Below, piece after piece: positions 23,953-31,785 of a DNA stretch of 32,726 nt. Each line of letters starts with the position of its first letter. Position 1 is the first letter of the stretch. The position numbers and the translations under genes are program-made. The notes beneath the pieces are model-generated. The model saw nothing but the letters and a program-made list of their open reading frames with translations, searched no databases and had not been told where the DNA came from. The stretch spans positions 1-32,726 of the forward strand of contig JAKSCK010000037.1 in the NCBI GenBank assembly GCA_022360655.1. Reading direction: 5' to 3'. This stretch comes from Spirochaetales bacterium. GTDB taxonomy: Bacteria; Spirochaetota; Spirochaetia; DSM-2461.

Positions 23953-25887
23953 TTATTGAACTTTTCCCTCAAGGAAACTGCGATATTCTCGATCTTCCTT
24001 GAGAATATGGTTGGTCACCCAGTCTTGGAGGAAATCCAAGACTTCATCCGAAAGAATGGCCTGACCATTCTTATGCGCGGAATGCAGTTCTCGGGCCTGT
24101 TTCAAGAGGCTTTCATGGCGAAGTGTATGGGCTTCTACCTGGGGATAGTTGTATTCATGGAAGGCTTTTTGTTCAGCAGAAAAATGGTAATCGGTGTAGT
24201 CAATGAGTTCTCCAAGGGTGTTGCTCAACACATCACTTCCCTCTCCAGATTCCATGTGAACATAGAGTTTATTGATGAGGGCAATGAGCTTTTGGTGATG
24301 TCCATCAAAGGTACTGATGCCCACCGATAATCCTGCATCCCACTGGATAAATTCACTCTGTCCGACCGTGGTGAGCATCTGCACCAATCGATGGGAAAGG
24401 TCCAGAAGTTCTTCATAAATCTGGGATTGCTGGGTGGATTCCAGAAGTTTCCCAGCTGTTTGATGGAGCTGCTGGTGAAGATCTTTGAGACGGAGGAGTT
24501 TCTCTGGGTTGAGGGTGCCATTCTGCTCTTGGAGCCAGGAATCCAGAAGGCTGGATTGGGGAGAGGCCAGGGAGGGGGAGGGGTTTTCCATCACTCCATC
24601 CATGACACAGCGAACCTGGGCGGTCCAGAGGATGTGACTGAGGATGAGGGTGGGAATGCGGTTACGATTCTCCTGGGCTCCATCTTCCATGCTGGAGACT
24701 TGCTCTGTGGCTTCTGCATTGGCCATGAAGGCGGATGTGATGCGGGTGGCCAAAAGATTGATGTCCCGAGCTTTAATCACCAGGTCTTCCATGGTGCCAT
24801 CCAGACGGTCTGCGATGCCCATGGATGAGGTGAGGATTTTGCCAATCTCGCGGGAGCCAATCTCCATTTCTTCCATGCTTTCTGCGGTTTGCCCAGCTAT
24901 GTCACGAAGGGCAAGGGTGGAATCCACAACAGCCCGAGATTGATCTGTGATTCCAGAGGTGAGGTTTCCAATATCTTTGAGAGATCCGGTGACGGCCCGC
25001 ACTCCCTTATCAATTTCCCCAAAGGCTTCATCACTGGCCTGGCTCCACTCTCCGGCCAAGGTGATTTGATCCACCAGTTCTTTGAGGGTGAGGGTGATGG
25101 TTTTGGCATTGCTGGAGGTGGAGGTGGCAAGATTTCGGATTTCTTCTGCCACAACGGCAAAGCCCCGTCCGGCATCCCCAGCATGCGCAGCCTCAATGGC
25201 GGCATTCATGGCCAAGAGGTTGGTTTTGGAGGCAATCTGATTGATGACGGTGATGAGCTCCGACACATTGTGCACTTTTTCACTCACCTGACGCACCACT
25301 TGGTCTGTTTCCGAAAGCTTATCTTTTCCGGTTTGGGTGACACGCACCAATTCATCGGTATCGCGAACTTTTTCTTCTGTGATTTTGAGAACATCTTGAA
25401 GAGCTTGATCAATCTCTGCCATGGATTCACTGGTGGTTTCCACGGCCTGGAGTTGCTCCTTGGTTTGCCTTCCTAAAGAGGCAATGGAGGCCATGATCTC
25501 TTCTACAGCAGAGGAGCCTTCGGTGACATCATCACGGAGGAGTTTTGCTGTTCCAAGATTGTCTTGGGCCCGGGTGCTGATGTCAGAGGCCACCAAGAGT
25601 GTTTTCTGAATATTTCGGGAGAGGCGCGAATTGGATCGGCGAAGAGCACTGAGGCCATCAAATAGGTGTTTCCTTAGGCTGTGATGGGCCTGGTGTCCCT
25701 TCAGAGCCTTCAATACAACGGGATCTGTATTTTGAGAAGGGGGCGTATCAGAAGACTTGCTGAGATTTTGCAGTTGTTCCAAGCGTGACCATTCCCTGCG
25801 ACGGTGGAGACGTTGAGCAAGGATGATGTAGATTGTTTCTGCCACCACAACGACTGTGAGGGCAATGAGAGCGATGGTGCTGAACAT
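23953..25887 (-). CDS. Chemoreceptor with CZB-like and hemerythrin domains
   Basis: This 644-residue chemoreceptor has one N-terminal membrane helix (residues about 3-24) and no sizeable periplasmic domain, so it senses inside the cell. The methyl-accepting signalling hairpin is clear, with its tip at [41 protein letters not shown]. Residues of about 410-490 match a CZB zinc-binding domain (His418, His471, His475), but the usual Cys is Ser446 (SLLDSW). The C-terminal region of about 125 residues is a bacteriohemerythrin with a complete set of di-iron ligands: His531 in DGHHQKL, YHFSAEQ, HTLRH and HILKED. Oxygen or redox sensing is the likely role. It stands alone; no CheW-like partner is adjacent. 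Confidence 0.9.
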   Translation of the reverse strand: MFSTIALIALTVVVVAETIYIILAQRLHRRREWSRLEQLQNLSKSSDTPPSQNTDPVVLKALKGHQAHHSLRKHLFDGLSALRRSNSRLSRNIQKTLLVASDISTRAQDNLGTAKLLRDDVTEGSSAVEEIMASIASLGRQTKEQLQAVETTSESMAEIDQALQDVLKITEEKVRDTDELVRVTQTGKDKLSETDQVVRQVSEKVHNVSELITVINQIASKTNLLAMNAAIEAAHAGDAGRGFAVVAEEIRNLATSTSSNAKTITLTLKELVDQITLAGEWSQASDEAFGEIDKGVRAVTGSLKDIGNLTSGITDQSRAVVDSTLALRDIAGQTAESMEEMEIGSREIGKILTSSMGIADRLDGTMEDLVIKARDINLLATRITSAFMANAEATEQVSSMEDGAQENRNRIPTLILSHILWTAQVRCVMDGVMENPSPSLASPQSSLLDSWLQEQNGTLNPEKLLRLKDLHQQLHQTAGKLLESTQQSQIYEELLDLSHRLVQMLTTVGQSEFIQWDAGLSVGISTFDGHHQKLIALINKLYVHMESGEGSDVLSNTLGELIDYTDYHFSAEQKAFHEYNYPQVEAHTLRHESLLKQARELHSAHKNGQAILSDEVLDFLQDWVTNHILKEDREYRSFLEGKVQ

Positions 25888-26082
25888 GTTTCCGTCCTTG
25901 GGGGGAAATGTGAATCATTATCACCGAAAAGGCCGGTGATTGGCGAGTGAATTTCTTTGAGAGTTTTTATGGTGATGATGGACTATAAATTCGTGCTCAT
26001 CTCTCAGAAATCAGCATGTCCCCAACATGAAATTCACTTCTCATCTGGGCAGAGATTCTGATTCAGGATATTCTACTGTTCC
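25888..26082. other. Divergent spacer between chemoreceptor and KtrB genes
   Basis: This 195-base spacer must hold both divergent promoters. It contains a hairpin ATCACCG/CGGTGAT (25920-25940) in the chemoreceptor leader and a perfect 10-base inverted repeat, AGTGAATTTC (25946-25955) with GAAATTCACT (26029-26038). A nested TGAGAG/CTCTCA pair lies inside it (25958-25963 with 26001-26006). I cannot assign a known riboswitch class. Confidence 0.4.
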
Positions 26083-27432
26083 ATGGGATTTCAAAACCCG
26101 TTTCGAGTATCGGAACGCTTCATCCTGTTTGCCTATTTTCTCGGTGTCATTGCTCTTGGGTCTGGATTACTGGCTTTGCCGGTGAGCTGGAGTGGGCAAA
26201 ATGGTCATCTTCGAGCCCCCTTTATCGATGCCTTTTTTACCGCTGTTTCTGCCACTTGTGTGACAGGGCTGGCCACGGTAGACACCACGTTGTGGAGCCG
26301 TTTTGGTCAGTGGGTGATCTTGGGATTGATTCAAGCCGGTGGCCTGGGAATTGTCACCTTTGCCATGCTTTACTTTGTGCTCCCCCGGGCCAGAATGTCC
26401 CTGAAGGGCCGCAAGCTCCTTCAAGATTCCTTTCAAGCCGAAGGGGCTCCCAGAGCCCGTTCCATGGTACGCAGCATTCTCATCATCACCTTCACGGTGG
26501 AATTTTTGGGAGCCATTCTCCTTGCAATTGCCTTTTGGCAGGCAGGGACTTCTCACCCTATTTTTGAGGGGCTTTTTCATGCTGTTTCCGCTTTTTGCAA
26601 TGCTGGATTCTCCGTTTTTGATGGGGGAATGGAAGCCTTTCGAGGGAATGTGATGGTCAATGTGACCCTCATGTTTCTCATTATTGTGGGGGGGATCGGA
26701 TTCACCGTGATCCGTGATATTCGTCGGAAATTGTTTGATTGGCGACGCCCCCTATTGTTCCATACACGAGTCACACTCTTGGCCACACCATTATTCATCC
26801 TCATTGGATGGTTAGGATATTTATTTTTAGATCAGAATGGCCTCTTTTCCTCCTTGCCCCAGGATGAACGTCTTCTTGCCACATTGTTCCAATCCATCAC
26901 CACCCGTACAGCAGGATTCAATACAGTGGATCAAGCCTCCCTCTCTCTCACCTCCCGATGGCTCACATTGGTGCTGATGCTCATTGGTGGAGGTTCTGGA
27001 TCCACAGCAGGGGGCATCAAAGTCACCACAGCCTTCATTCTCTTTTTCGTGCTCTTTCGGGGAGTGAATGAACGAGGGGACATTCGAGTGATGAAAAGAC
27101 GCATCCCTCCAGAAGATGTGGGACGTGCGGCCATCTTCTTTTTGAAAGCGGCGGCCCTTCTGTTTCTGAGTATTCTTCTCTTAGCTCTGATTGAATCCCC
27201 CAGTCGCACTGGATTCACACCTGCGCAACTCATCTTTGAATGCATTTCGGCATTGGGAACGGTGGGGCTTTCCATGGGCATCACCGGAGCGCTCTCCCTT
27301 CCAGGAAAACTCATCATCATTGTCACCATGTTTGCCGGTCGAGTGGGACTCTTTTCCATGGTGATCCGCACCATACGAGACCGTACGGAAAATCTCATAG
27401 AATACCCCAAAGGAGAGGTACTCATCGGATGA
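26083..27432 (+). CDS. ktrB: KtrB/TrkH-type potassium uptake channel subunit
   Basis: This 449-residue inner-membrane protein of the KtrB/NtpJ branch has four pore repeats. The selectivity-filter segments are TCVTGL, CNAGFS, TRTAGFN and LGTVGLS, each keeping the filter glycine. The gating-loop GGGSGSTAGGIKV lies between repeats 3 and 4, as in the family. It takes up potassium together with the RCK subunit encoded next. The ATG at 26083 is the only sensible start, but it has no clear Shine-Dalgarno (an AGGA lies about 16 bases upstream). It overlaps the following gene by four bases (ATGA). Confidence 0.94.
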   Translation: MGFQNPFRVSERFILFAYFLGVIALGSGLLALPVSWSGQNGHLRAPFIDAFFTAVSATCVTGLATVDTTLWSRFGQWVILGLIQAGGLGIVTFAMLYFVLPRARMSLKGRKLLQDSFQAEGAPRARSMVRSILIITFTVEFLGAILLAIAFWQAGTSHPIFEGLFHAVSAFCNAGFSVFDGGMEAFRGNVMVNVTLMFLIIVGGIGFTVIRDIRRKLFDWRRPLLFHTRVTLLATPLFILIGWLGYLFLDQNGLFSSLPQDERLLATLFQSITTRTAGFNTVDQASLSLTSRWLTLVLMLIGGGSGSTAGGIKVTTAFILFFVLFRGVNERGDIRVMKRRIPPEDVGRAAIFFLKAAALLFLSILLLALIESPSRTGFTPAQLIFECISALGTVGLSMGITGALSLPGKLIIIVTMFAGRVGLFSMVIRTIRDRTENLIEYPKGEVLIG

Positions 27433-28151
27433 AACAATATGCTGTTTTGGGAGCCAGTCCCTTTGGAAAGCGAATCCTAGAGGAACTCATTCTTCTGGAT
27501 TGTGAAATCATTCTGATTGATAAAGACCCAGAAATCATTGAGTTCTATAAAAATGATGTTACAGCGGCCTACATTGCAGATGTCATCAACCGTGATACCG
27601 TCACCCGTCTGATTCCCGCCGATATTGATGCTGTTGTGGTGGATTTGGGGGACAAAGTGGAAGCCTCCATCCTTGCCACCCAGTATTTAAGCAAGTTGGG
27701 AGTAGGGAAAATTATTGTGAAAGCCGAGACTGACCAGCATGGAGAAATCCTTTCTTTGGTGGGAGCTGATCATGTGGTATTTCCCAATTTTGAGGCGGCA
27801 AAACGCGTGACACCTTTGCTGGTGTCGGAGTTGTTATTCAATTATCTTCCCATTTCTGGTGGGCTGGTGATGGCCGAAACTGGTGTACCTGAATCCTTGT
27901 CTGGAAAAACACTTCTGGAATCGGAGGTGCGGCGCAACAAAGGAATCAACGTTGTGGCCTTTCGGCGGGGAGGGCAGGGAAACTACCAGTTTTTCAAGCC
28001 AGAATACCGTTTGCAAATCGATGATATGCTGCTCATTGTGGGGCGAGAAGAGGATGTGACAGCCTTTACAGGAAGAGATTTAGCCGATAAGAAACGCGGC
28101 GTGAGTGATGTGTTTCGGCGACTTTTTGGAGCCGTTCGTGGTAAACCCTGA
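27429..28151 (+). CDS. ktrA: KtrA-type RCK regulatory subunit
   Basis: This 240-residue cytoplasmic subunit gates the KtrB channel. The N-terminal RCK_N Rossmann domain begins MKQYAVLGASPFGKRILEEL, a variant of the usual GLGxFG nucleotide loop, with the acidic residue after strand 2 in LIDKDPE. The C-terminal part (about residues 135-220, ISGGLVMAETGVPESLSGKTL to DDMLLIVGREED) is RCK_C. I chose the ATG at 27429, which overlaps the ktrB stop as ATGA. The longer reading frame beginning at 27240 runs over ktrB in another frame and is not coding there. Confidence 0.93.
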   Translation: MKQYAVLGASPFGKRILEELILLDCEIILIDKDPEIIEFYKNDVTAAYIADVINRDTVTRLIPADIDAVVVDLGDKVEASILATQYLSKLGVGKIIVKAETDQHGEILSLVGADHVVFPNFEAAKRVTPLLVSELLFNYLPISGGLVMAETGVPESLSGKTLLESEVRRNKGINVVAFRRGGQGNYQFFKPEYRLQIDDMLLIVGREEDVTAFTGRDLADKKRGVSDVFRRLFGAVRGKP

Positions 28152-28156
28152 GACCG

Positions 28157-28183
28157 ACCCCGAGGAGCCATGCTCCTCGGGGT
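28157..28183 (+). terminator. Hairpin between convergent ktrA and glycosyltransferase genes
   Basis: ACCCCGAGGAGC (28157-28168) and GCTCCTCGGGGT (28172-28183) form a perfect 12-bp stem with a 3-base loop, six bases after the ktrA stop and 13 bases from the stop of the convergent glycosyltransferase. Neither side has a clear U run. It probably serves both transcripts as a 3'-end hairpin. Confidence 0.6.
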
Positions 28184-28195
28184 GGTATTCAACCT

Positions 28196-29719
28196 TTATT
28201 GATAATCATAAACCAAACGTAGGTAATCAATGCGGGCAAAGGATTTGAGAATAGAGGATTGCACCTTCTGAGAAGCTGGTGTGGCACTCTTGTCTCCAAG
28301 ACTCCTCACCACAGATCCAAAGGCCCGTAGGAAGGCTCCATCGCCAAAGCGCGCGTCCACCTGACGGTCCAGGTGGGGGGGGTGAGCCTGAAGAGTGAGT
28401 TGTGCTGTTTCCAACAATTCCTTATTAAAGCCCTGAGCAGCTTCGCGATAGGATTCATCATCTCGACAGCGGGTGAGGGCCTCCAACTGATCTTCAACAG
28501 AGAGGAAGGAAATGTCCATGCCCCCATGGGAAAAGAGCTTACGGACGGCCGTGGTCATGGATTTGAGGGAACGATCAGGAAGTTGAGATTTTAATCCTTC
28601 GATTTTCCCTAAATAGGCCTCTTCCGTTCGTTTCCTGAGCTCTGGGGAACAGGGGACTCGCAAGTCCGCCCAGAATCGTCGTGGATAATCACCAAAGAGA
28701 TCCAACAGTCCATCCATCACATCCAGATATCGTCCTAAAAGGGGCTTTTGCCAGCGGAGGGCATTCATAAAGAGATAGCCAAATCCTTCTTGGACAGAGG
28801 TGGATAACACGGCATCACAGGAGGATGCAATCTCAGGATAGGAAGGCCTGTCCTTTTCTGGGATCCTCGGTAGCCAAACTCCAGGAATGAGGTTTTCCTG
28901 AAACGCGGAGGCCACACATTGGGAATAGGAGGACTCTTGATCAGAGGTTCCGGGAAGGGTCACAAGAAGGTTCGCTGGACGTTCGAGTAGCCGTGCAAAG
29001 AGTCCCGCTTCCAAAAGATTTTTTCGGCGGATGGCTCGCACAGGATAGAGCAGTTTTGCTGCACCTGGAATGTAGCTTGGTGCCTCTTGAGAGAAGGCAG
29101 AAAAGAGCTCATCCAGCGCTCTTCCTTTGTTTGGAGGAAGAGGAAAGGGGGGAACCGGGTTAGGGAGAAGAGCCACCGAATCCTCTAAGCCCGCATCCGC
29201 TAGGATGCGTCGATCCCGCTCATTAATCACCCCGTAGCGAACCCGTGAACCAGTGGGGTAGGGAGGATGGCCCTTTAGTCTGTTCAAGTTTTGGGGACGC
29301 CCACATTCTGGAAAATCATGAATATGAAGAAGAACATCCCGTTCTCCTGATGCCGCAACAGCCGCAACAGCTTCCGTAAAAGCCGGGTTTTTACCGAGGT
29401 GATAATTATGAATCCACCACAAGGTCTCTTCATCATAGCGGGCTTCTAAACGGGACTGTAATTGGACGGGATCAGGTTCCCGCCCTTCCTGGACATAGGC
29501 AATCTCATCCAAAATGTCCAAGCGGAGAACATCGGCTTTAGAGCGATCCAGTCCTTCTCGGATGCGCTCCATCACCTCTTGAGTTCCTGTTTCCTCACCG
29601 GAAACAAGGCGAAGTTCTTGGAGTTGTGAATGCCCATTGAGCAGGGCCCGGCAAGAGTGAATGATGACGTCTGTGACGCCACCAGGTTTGAGGTGGTAGT
29701 GGAACAGTGCAATTTTCAT
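28196..29719 (-). CDS. GT4-fold glycosyltransferase-like protein, motif altered
   Basis: This 507-residue cytoplasmic protein has a GT-B-like layout: an N-terminal glycine-rich loop (FHYHLKPGGVTDVI), a central stretch (LLYPVRAIRRKNLLEAGLFARLL) like the second-domain start of GT4 enzymes, and the C-terminal motif EGFGYLFMNALRWQKPLL. In that motif the usual EX7E pair reads Glu311...Asn319, so the second acidic residue is lost. A further 150-residue C-terminal extension is not typical of GT4. The start overlaps the stop of the upstream glycosyltransferase (ATGA), so the two probably form a complex or act in sequence. The donor and acceptor are unknown, and it may be a pseudo-enzyme partner. Confidence 0.7.
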   Translation of the reverse strand: MKIALFHYHLKPGGVTDVIIHSCRALLNGHSQLQELRLVSGEETGTQEVMERIREGLDRSKADVLRLDILDEIAYVQEGREPDPVQLQSRLEARYDEETLWWIHNYHLGKNPAFTEAVAAVAASGERDVLLHIHDFPECGRPQNLNRLKGHPPYPTGSRVRYGVINERDRRILADAGLEDSVALLPNPVPPFPLPPNKGRALDELFSAFSQEAPSYIPGAAKLLYPVRAIRRKNLLEAGLFARLLERPANLLVTLPGTSDQESSYSQCVASAFQENLIPGVWLPRIPEKDRPSYPEIASSCDAVLSTSVQEGFGYLFMNALRWQKPLLGRYLDVMDGLLDLFGDYPRRFWADLRVPCSPELRKRTEEAYLGKIEGLKSQLPDRSLKSMTTAVRKLFSHGGMDISFLSVEDQLEALTRCRDDESYREAAQGFNKELLETAQLTLQAHPPHLDRQVDARFGDGAFLRAFGSVVRSLGDKSATPASQKVQSSILKSFARIDYLRLVYDYQ

Positions 29720-30993
29720 GATGTGCAGTTCAGCTTAAGGTCCCCCCAATGGTGCGTCAATACGGCGCGGAGCTGGTTTTCCAAGACTCGGAATGAGTAG
29801 TGTTGGAGTCCAAGCTCATAATTGGTTTCTGCCATGGCTTTGGCCAATTCGGGATTGTCCAATACCTGCTGTGTTTCCAATATGGTTTGAGAGGAAATGA
29901 AATTGTCCATCTCAATGACTTGAAAACCTTTTGGGCGGATATCCGTGGAGTAAATGGAATAGTTATTCACGAGTATGGGTTTTCGGAACCAGATGGCTTC
30001 TAAGAAGGCATTCCCAAATCCTTCAATCAATGAAGGATAGGTGACAAGATCAGCATGAGGGTAGATGTCTTCCAGGGTATACACTTTCCGTCCATCGGGG
30101 GTGGTACCCCGTTCCTCACGAATGAGTTGATCGACGAAAATTGCGCGGATGTTCATCATTTCTGCATATTCTCGGACCCGCATTTGATACTCATATCCCT
30201 CATCACCAGAAGCATGGGAAATCACAAGAACCGATTTCCGTTCCAGGCGAGCCACCAGCTCAATGGCATGTTCAATCCCTTTTCGTTGAACCACCCGTGT
30301 GGGCTGAAGAATAAAGAGTTCATCATCTTCTACCCCTAAATCCTGACGAACATTTTTGATGTAATCATCTGGAGGAGGCGGACCTTCCTCAAAGTTCATC
30401 ACATTGGGAATAAGTGTGGATGATATTCCTCTTCGAAGTGCCATCTGATTTCTTCCAGAGGTGTTGATCACAACATGCTGAATATTGTTCAGATGGGGGG
30501 GGTAACTCATGTTGAAATAGTCCCAAACGCAATTCCGCAAGAATCGTTTTCTTTCCCAAAAAAAATCATGATGGTGAGCGATAACCGGAATGTAGGTTTC
30601 TGCAATCACTTCTGTGAGTGCAAGTCCTAAAGGAATGTTCAAAGGAATGGTGAGTGCATTTTGGGGAATGAGAAGATCAATCTCAAAGGTTTTGATGAAT
30701 TCGTTGATTTTGGCCTTTAAATAGGAACGCATCTCATGAATATGGGATGTGAGGGCGGCAGGTCGGGCATTGCTATCAAAACACCCCTCATAGATTTCTT
30801 TTATTTCGGCATCTTGAAAATGGAGCTTGGGTTCTAGCATGGATCGTTCTGGTGGTGTATCCAGTTCTCCTGCCATGAAATAGCAATTGAATCCAAGGCC
30901 TTCTAACACATCAGCCCATTTGGCGGTTTCCAGGGAGACTCCATCGGTTCCTGCTAGGCGGAATGAGATAAAGCCAATATTTTTTTTTGCCAT
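29716..30993 (-). CDS. GT4-family glycosyltransferase (DGVSLE type)
   Basis: This 425-residue cytoplasmic retaining glycosyltransferase begins IGFISFRLAGTDGVSLETAKW, the DGVSLE loop of a GT4 subgroup. This style of N-terminus is also seen in mannosylglucosylglycerate-synthase-like proteins, a resemblance noted from memory. The second domain has LQPTRVVQRKGIEHAIELV and an intact EX7E motif (Glu324 and Glu332 in EGFGNAFLEAIWFRKPIL). The ATG at 30993 has GGAGG five bases upstream; the GTG at 31005 lies within that ribosome-binding region. It is coupled to the next glycosyltransferase by an ATGA overlap. The nearby GH13_18 gene on the other strand suggests a small glucoside product, but this is inference. 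Confidence 0.82.
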   Translation of the reverse strand: MAKKNIGFISFRLAGTDGVSLETAKWADVLEGLGFNCYFMAGELDTPPERSMLEPKLHFQDAEIKEIYEGCFDSNARPAALTSHIHEMRSYLKAKINEFIKTFEIDLLIPQNALTIPLNIPLGLALTEVIAETYIPVIAHHHDFFWERKRFLRNCVWDYFNMSYPPHLNNIQHVVINTSGRNQMALRRGISSTLIPNVMNFEEGPPPPDDYIKNVRQDLGVEDDELFILQPTRVVQRKGIEHAIELVARLERKSVLVISHASGDEGYEYQMRVREYAEMMNIRAIFVDQLIREERGTTPDGRKVYTLEDIYPHADLVTYPSLIEGFGNAFLEAIWFRKPILVNNYSIYSTDIRPKGFQVIEMDNFISSQTILETQQVLDNPELAKAMAETNYELGLQHYSFRVLENQLRAVLTHHWGDLKLNCTS

Positions 30994-31027
30994 GTTCTCC
31001 TCCACTCCCCGGATTGGGGTTGTTATC

Positions 31028-31055
31028 AGAATAATTCATTTCACAGTGACTTCAA
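31028..31055 (-). promoter_or_regulatory. Candidate promoter for the glycosyltransferase pair
   Basis: On the minus strand TTGAAG (31050-31055) and TATTCT (31028-31033) are spaced by 16 bases, with four of six matches each to the sigma-70-type consensus. They lie about 35 bases before the start codon. The assignment is by pattern only. Confidence 0.35.
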
Positions 31056-31113
31056 GAAAGCCTGTTCAAAGTGAGAATGGAAAAGAAGGGAATAACGGAG
31101 GAGTGTTTTCTTC

Positions 31114-31119
31114 TATAAT
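31114..31119 (+). promoter_or_regulatory. Candidate -10 element for the DUF456 and GH13 genes
   Basis: TATAAT at 31114-31119 lies 83 bases before the DUF456-type start codon in the divergent spacer. The matching -35 region is weak. It could drive both the membrane protein and the following GH13_18 gene. Confidence 0.35.
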
Positions 31120-31202
31120 GCCCTAGTGGGATGAGTTAATGCGTTCAATGTGTTGATTCTGTCCGATTGAGAAATTTTATCAATGAATGAGTGGAGGACC
31201 AG

Positions 31203-31721
31203 ATGGAATCCTTGGTTTTAGAAATTATTCTCTTTTCTGTTTCTCTTTTTGGTGTGTTGTTGTCCTTGATTGGATTGCCTGGAGGATTCTTGCCCCCAGT
31301 TGCGGCTTTGGTTTCCTTTCTTTGGGGTGGTTCTGACAAAGTCTCTTTGGCGGTTTTTCTCATCATTCTCTTCCTCTTCATCTCTGGGGAAGTTATGGAC
31401 CAAATCGCTGGAATTTTTGGAGCAAAAAAAGGGGGAGCCTCGCGTCCGGGAATGGTGGGAGCAGGGATTGGAGGACTTCTTGGAGCCATCATTGGAACCT
31501 CTCTGCTTCCCGTTATAGGATCCTTGATTGGGGTTTTTGCAGGAGCTTTTGCTGGAACCTTTCTCTTTGAAAAATTCTTTAGTCGAAAAACTCATCAAGA
31601 AAGTTATGAGGCCAGTAAGGGTGCTCTGATGGGAAAAGTTTTGGCCTCAGCATTGAAACTTGCTGTGGGTGCAGCCATGTTGGTGTTGCTCGGAATGAGT
31701 TTTTGGTCTTCAAACGGATAG
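31203..31721 (+). CDS. DUF456-type small membrane protein
   Basis: This 172-residue inner-membrane protein of unknown function has about four hydrophobic helices. The pattern LIGLPGGFLPPVAAL, a SGEVMDQIAG turn, an AKKGGASRPGMVGAGIGGLLGAIIG glycine zipper, and GVFAGAFAGTFLFEKF match the DUF456 family as I know it. The ATG at 31203 has GGAGG five bases upstream; the in-frame GTG at 31191 overlaps that site. It is divergent from the glycosyltransferases and 64 bases before the GH13_18 gene on the same strand, so cotranscription is likely. No role can be assigned. Confidence 0.8.
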   Translation: MESLVLEIILFSVSLFGVLLSLIGLPGGFLPPVAALVSFLWGGSDKVSLAVFLIILFLFISGEVMDQIAGIFGAKKGGASRPGMVGAGIGGLLGAIIGTSLLPVIGSLIGVFAGAFAGTFLFEKFFSRKTHQESYEASKGALMGKVLASALKLAVGAAMLVLLGMSFWSSNG

Positions 31722-31785
31722 GCGAATCAAGCAAAGTCGATTTCTAAACCCTACACTTATTCTAGGAAAATTCTAGGAGAGTGTG

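Noticed and set aside
25888..25990. Sigma-28 type promoter for the chemoreceptor
   Set aside because: A TAAAAACT and a GCCAATCA-like element exist on the minus strand, but their spacing (17 bases) does not fit the usual 11-base gap.
27240..27428. N-terminal extension of KtrA
   Set aside because: This part of the frame is an out-of-register reading of ktrB with no domain content; the RCK fold begins at the ATG at 27429.
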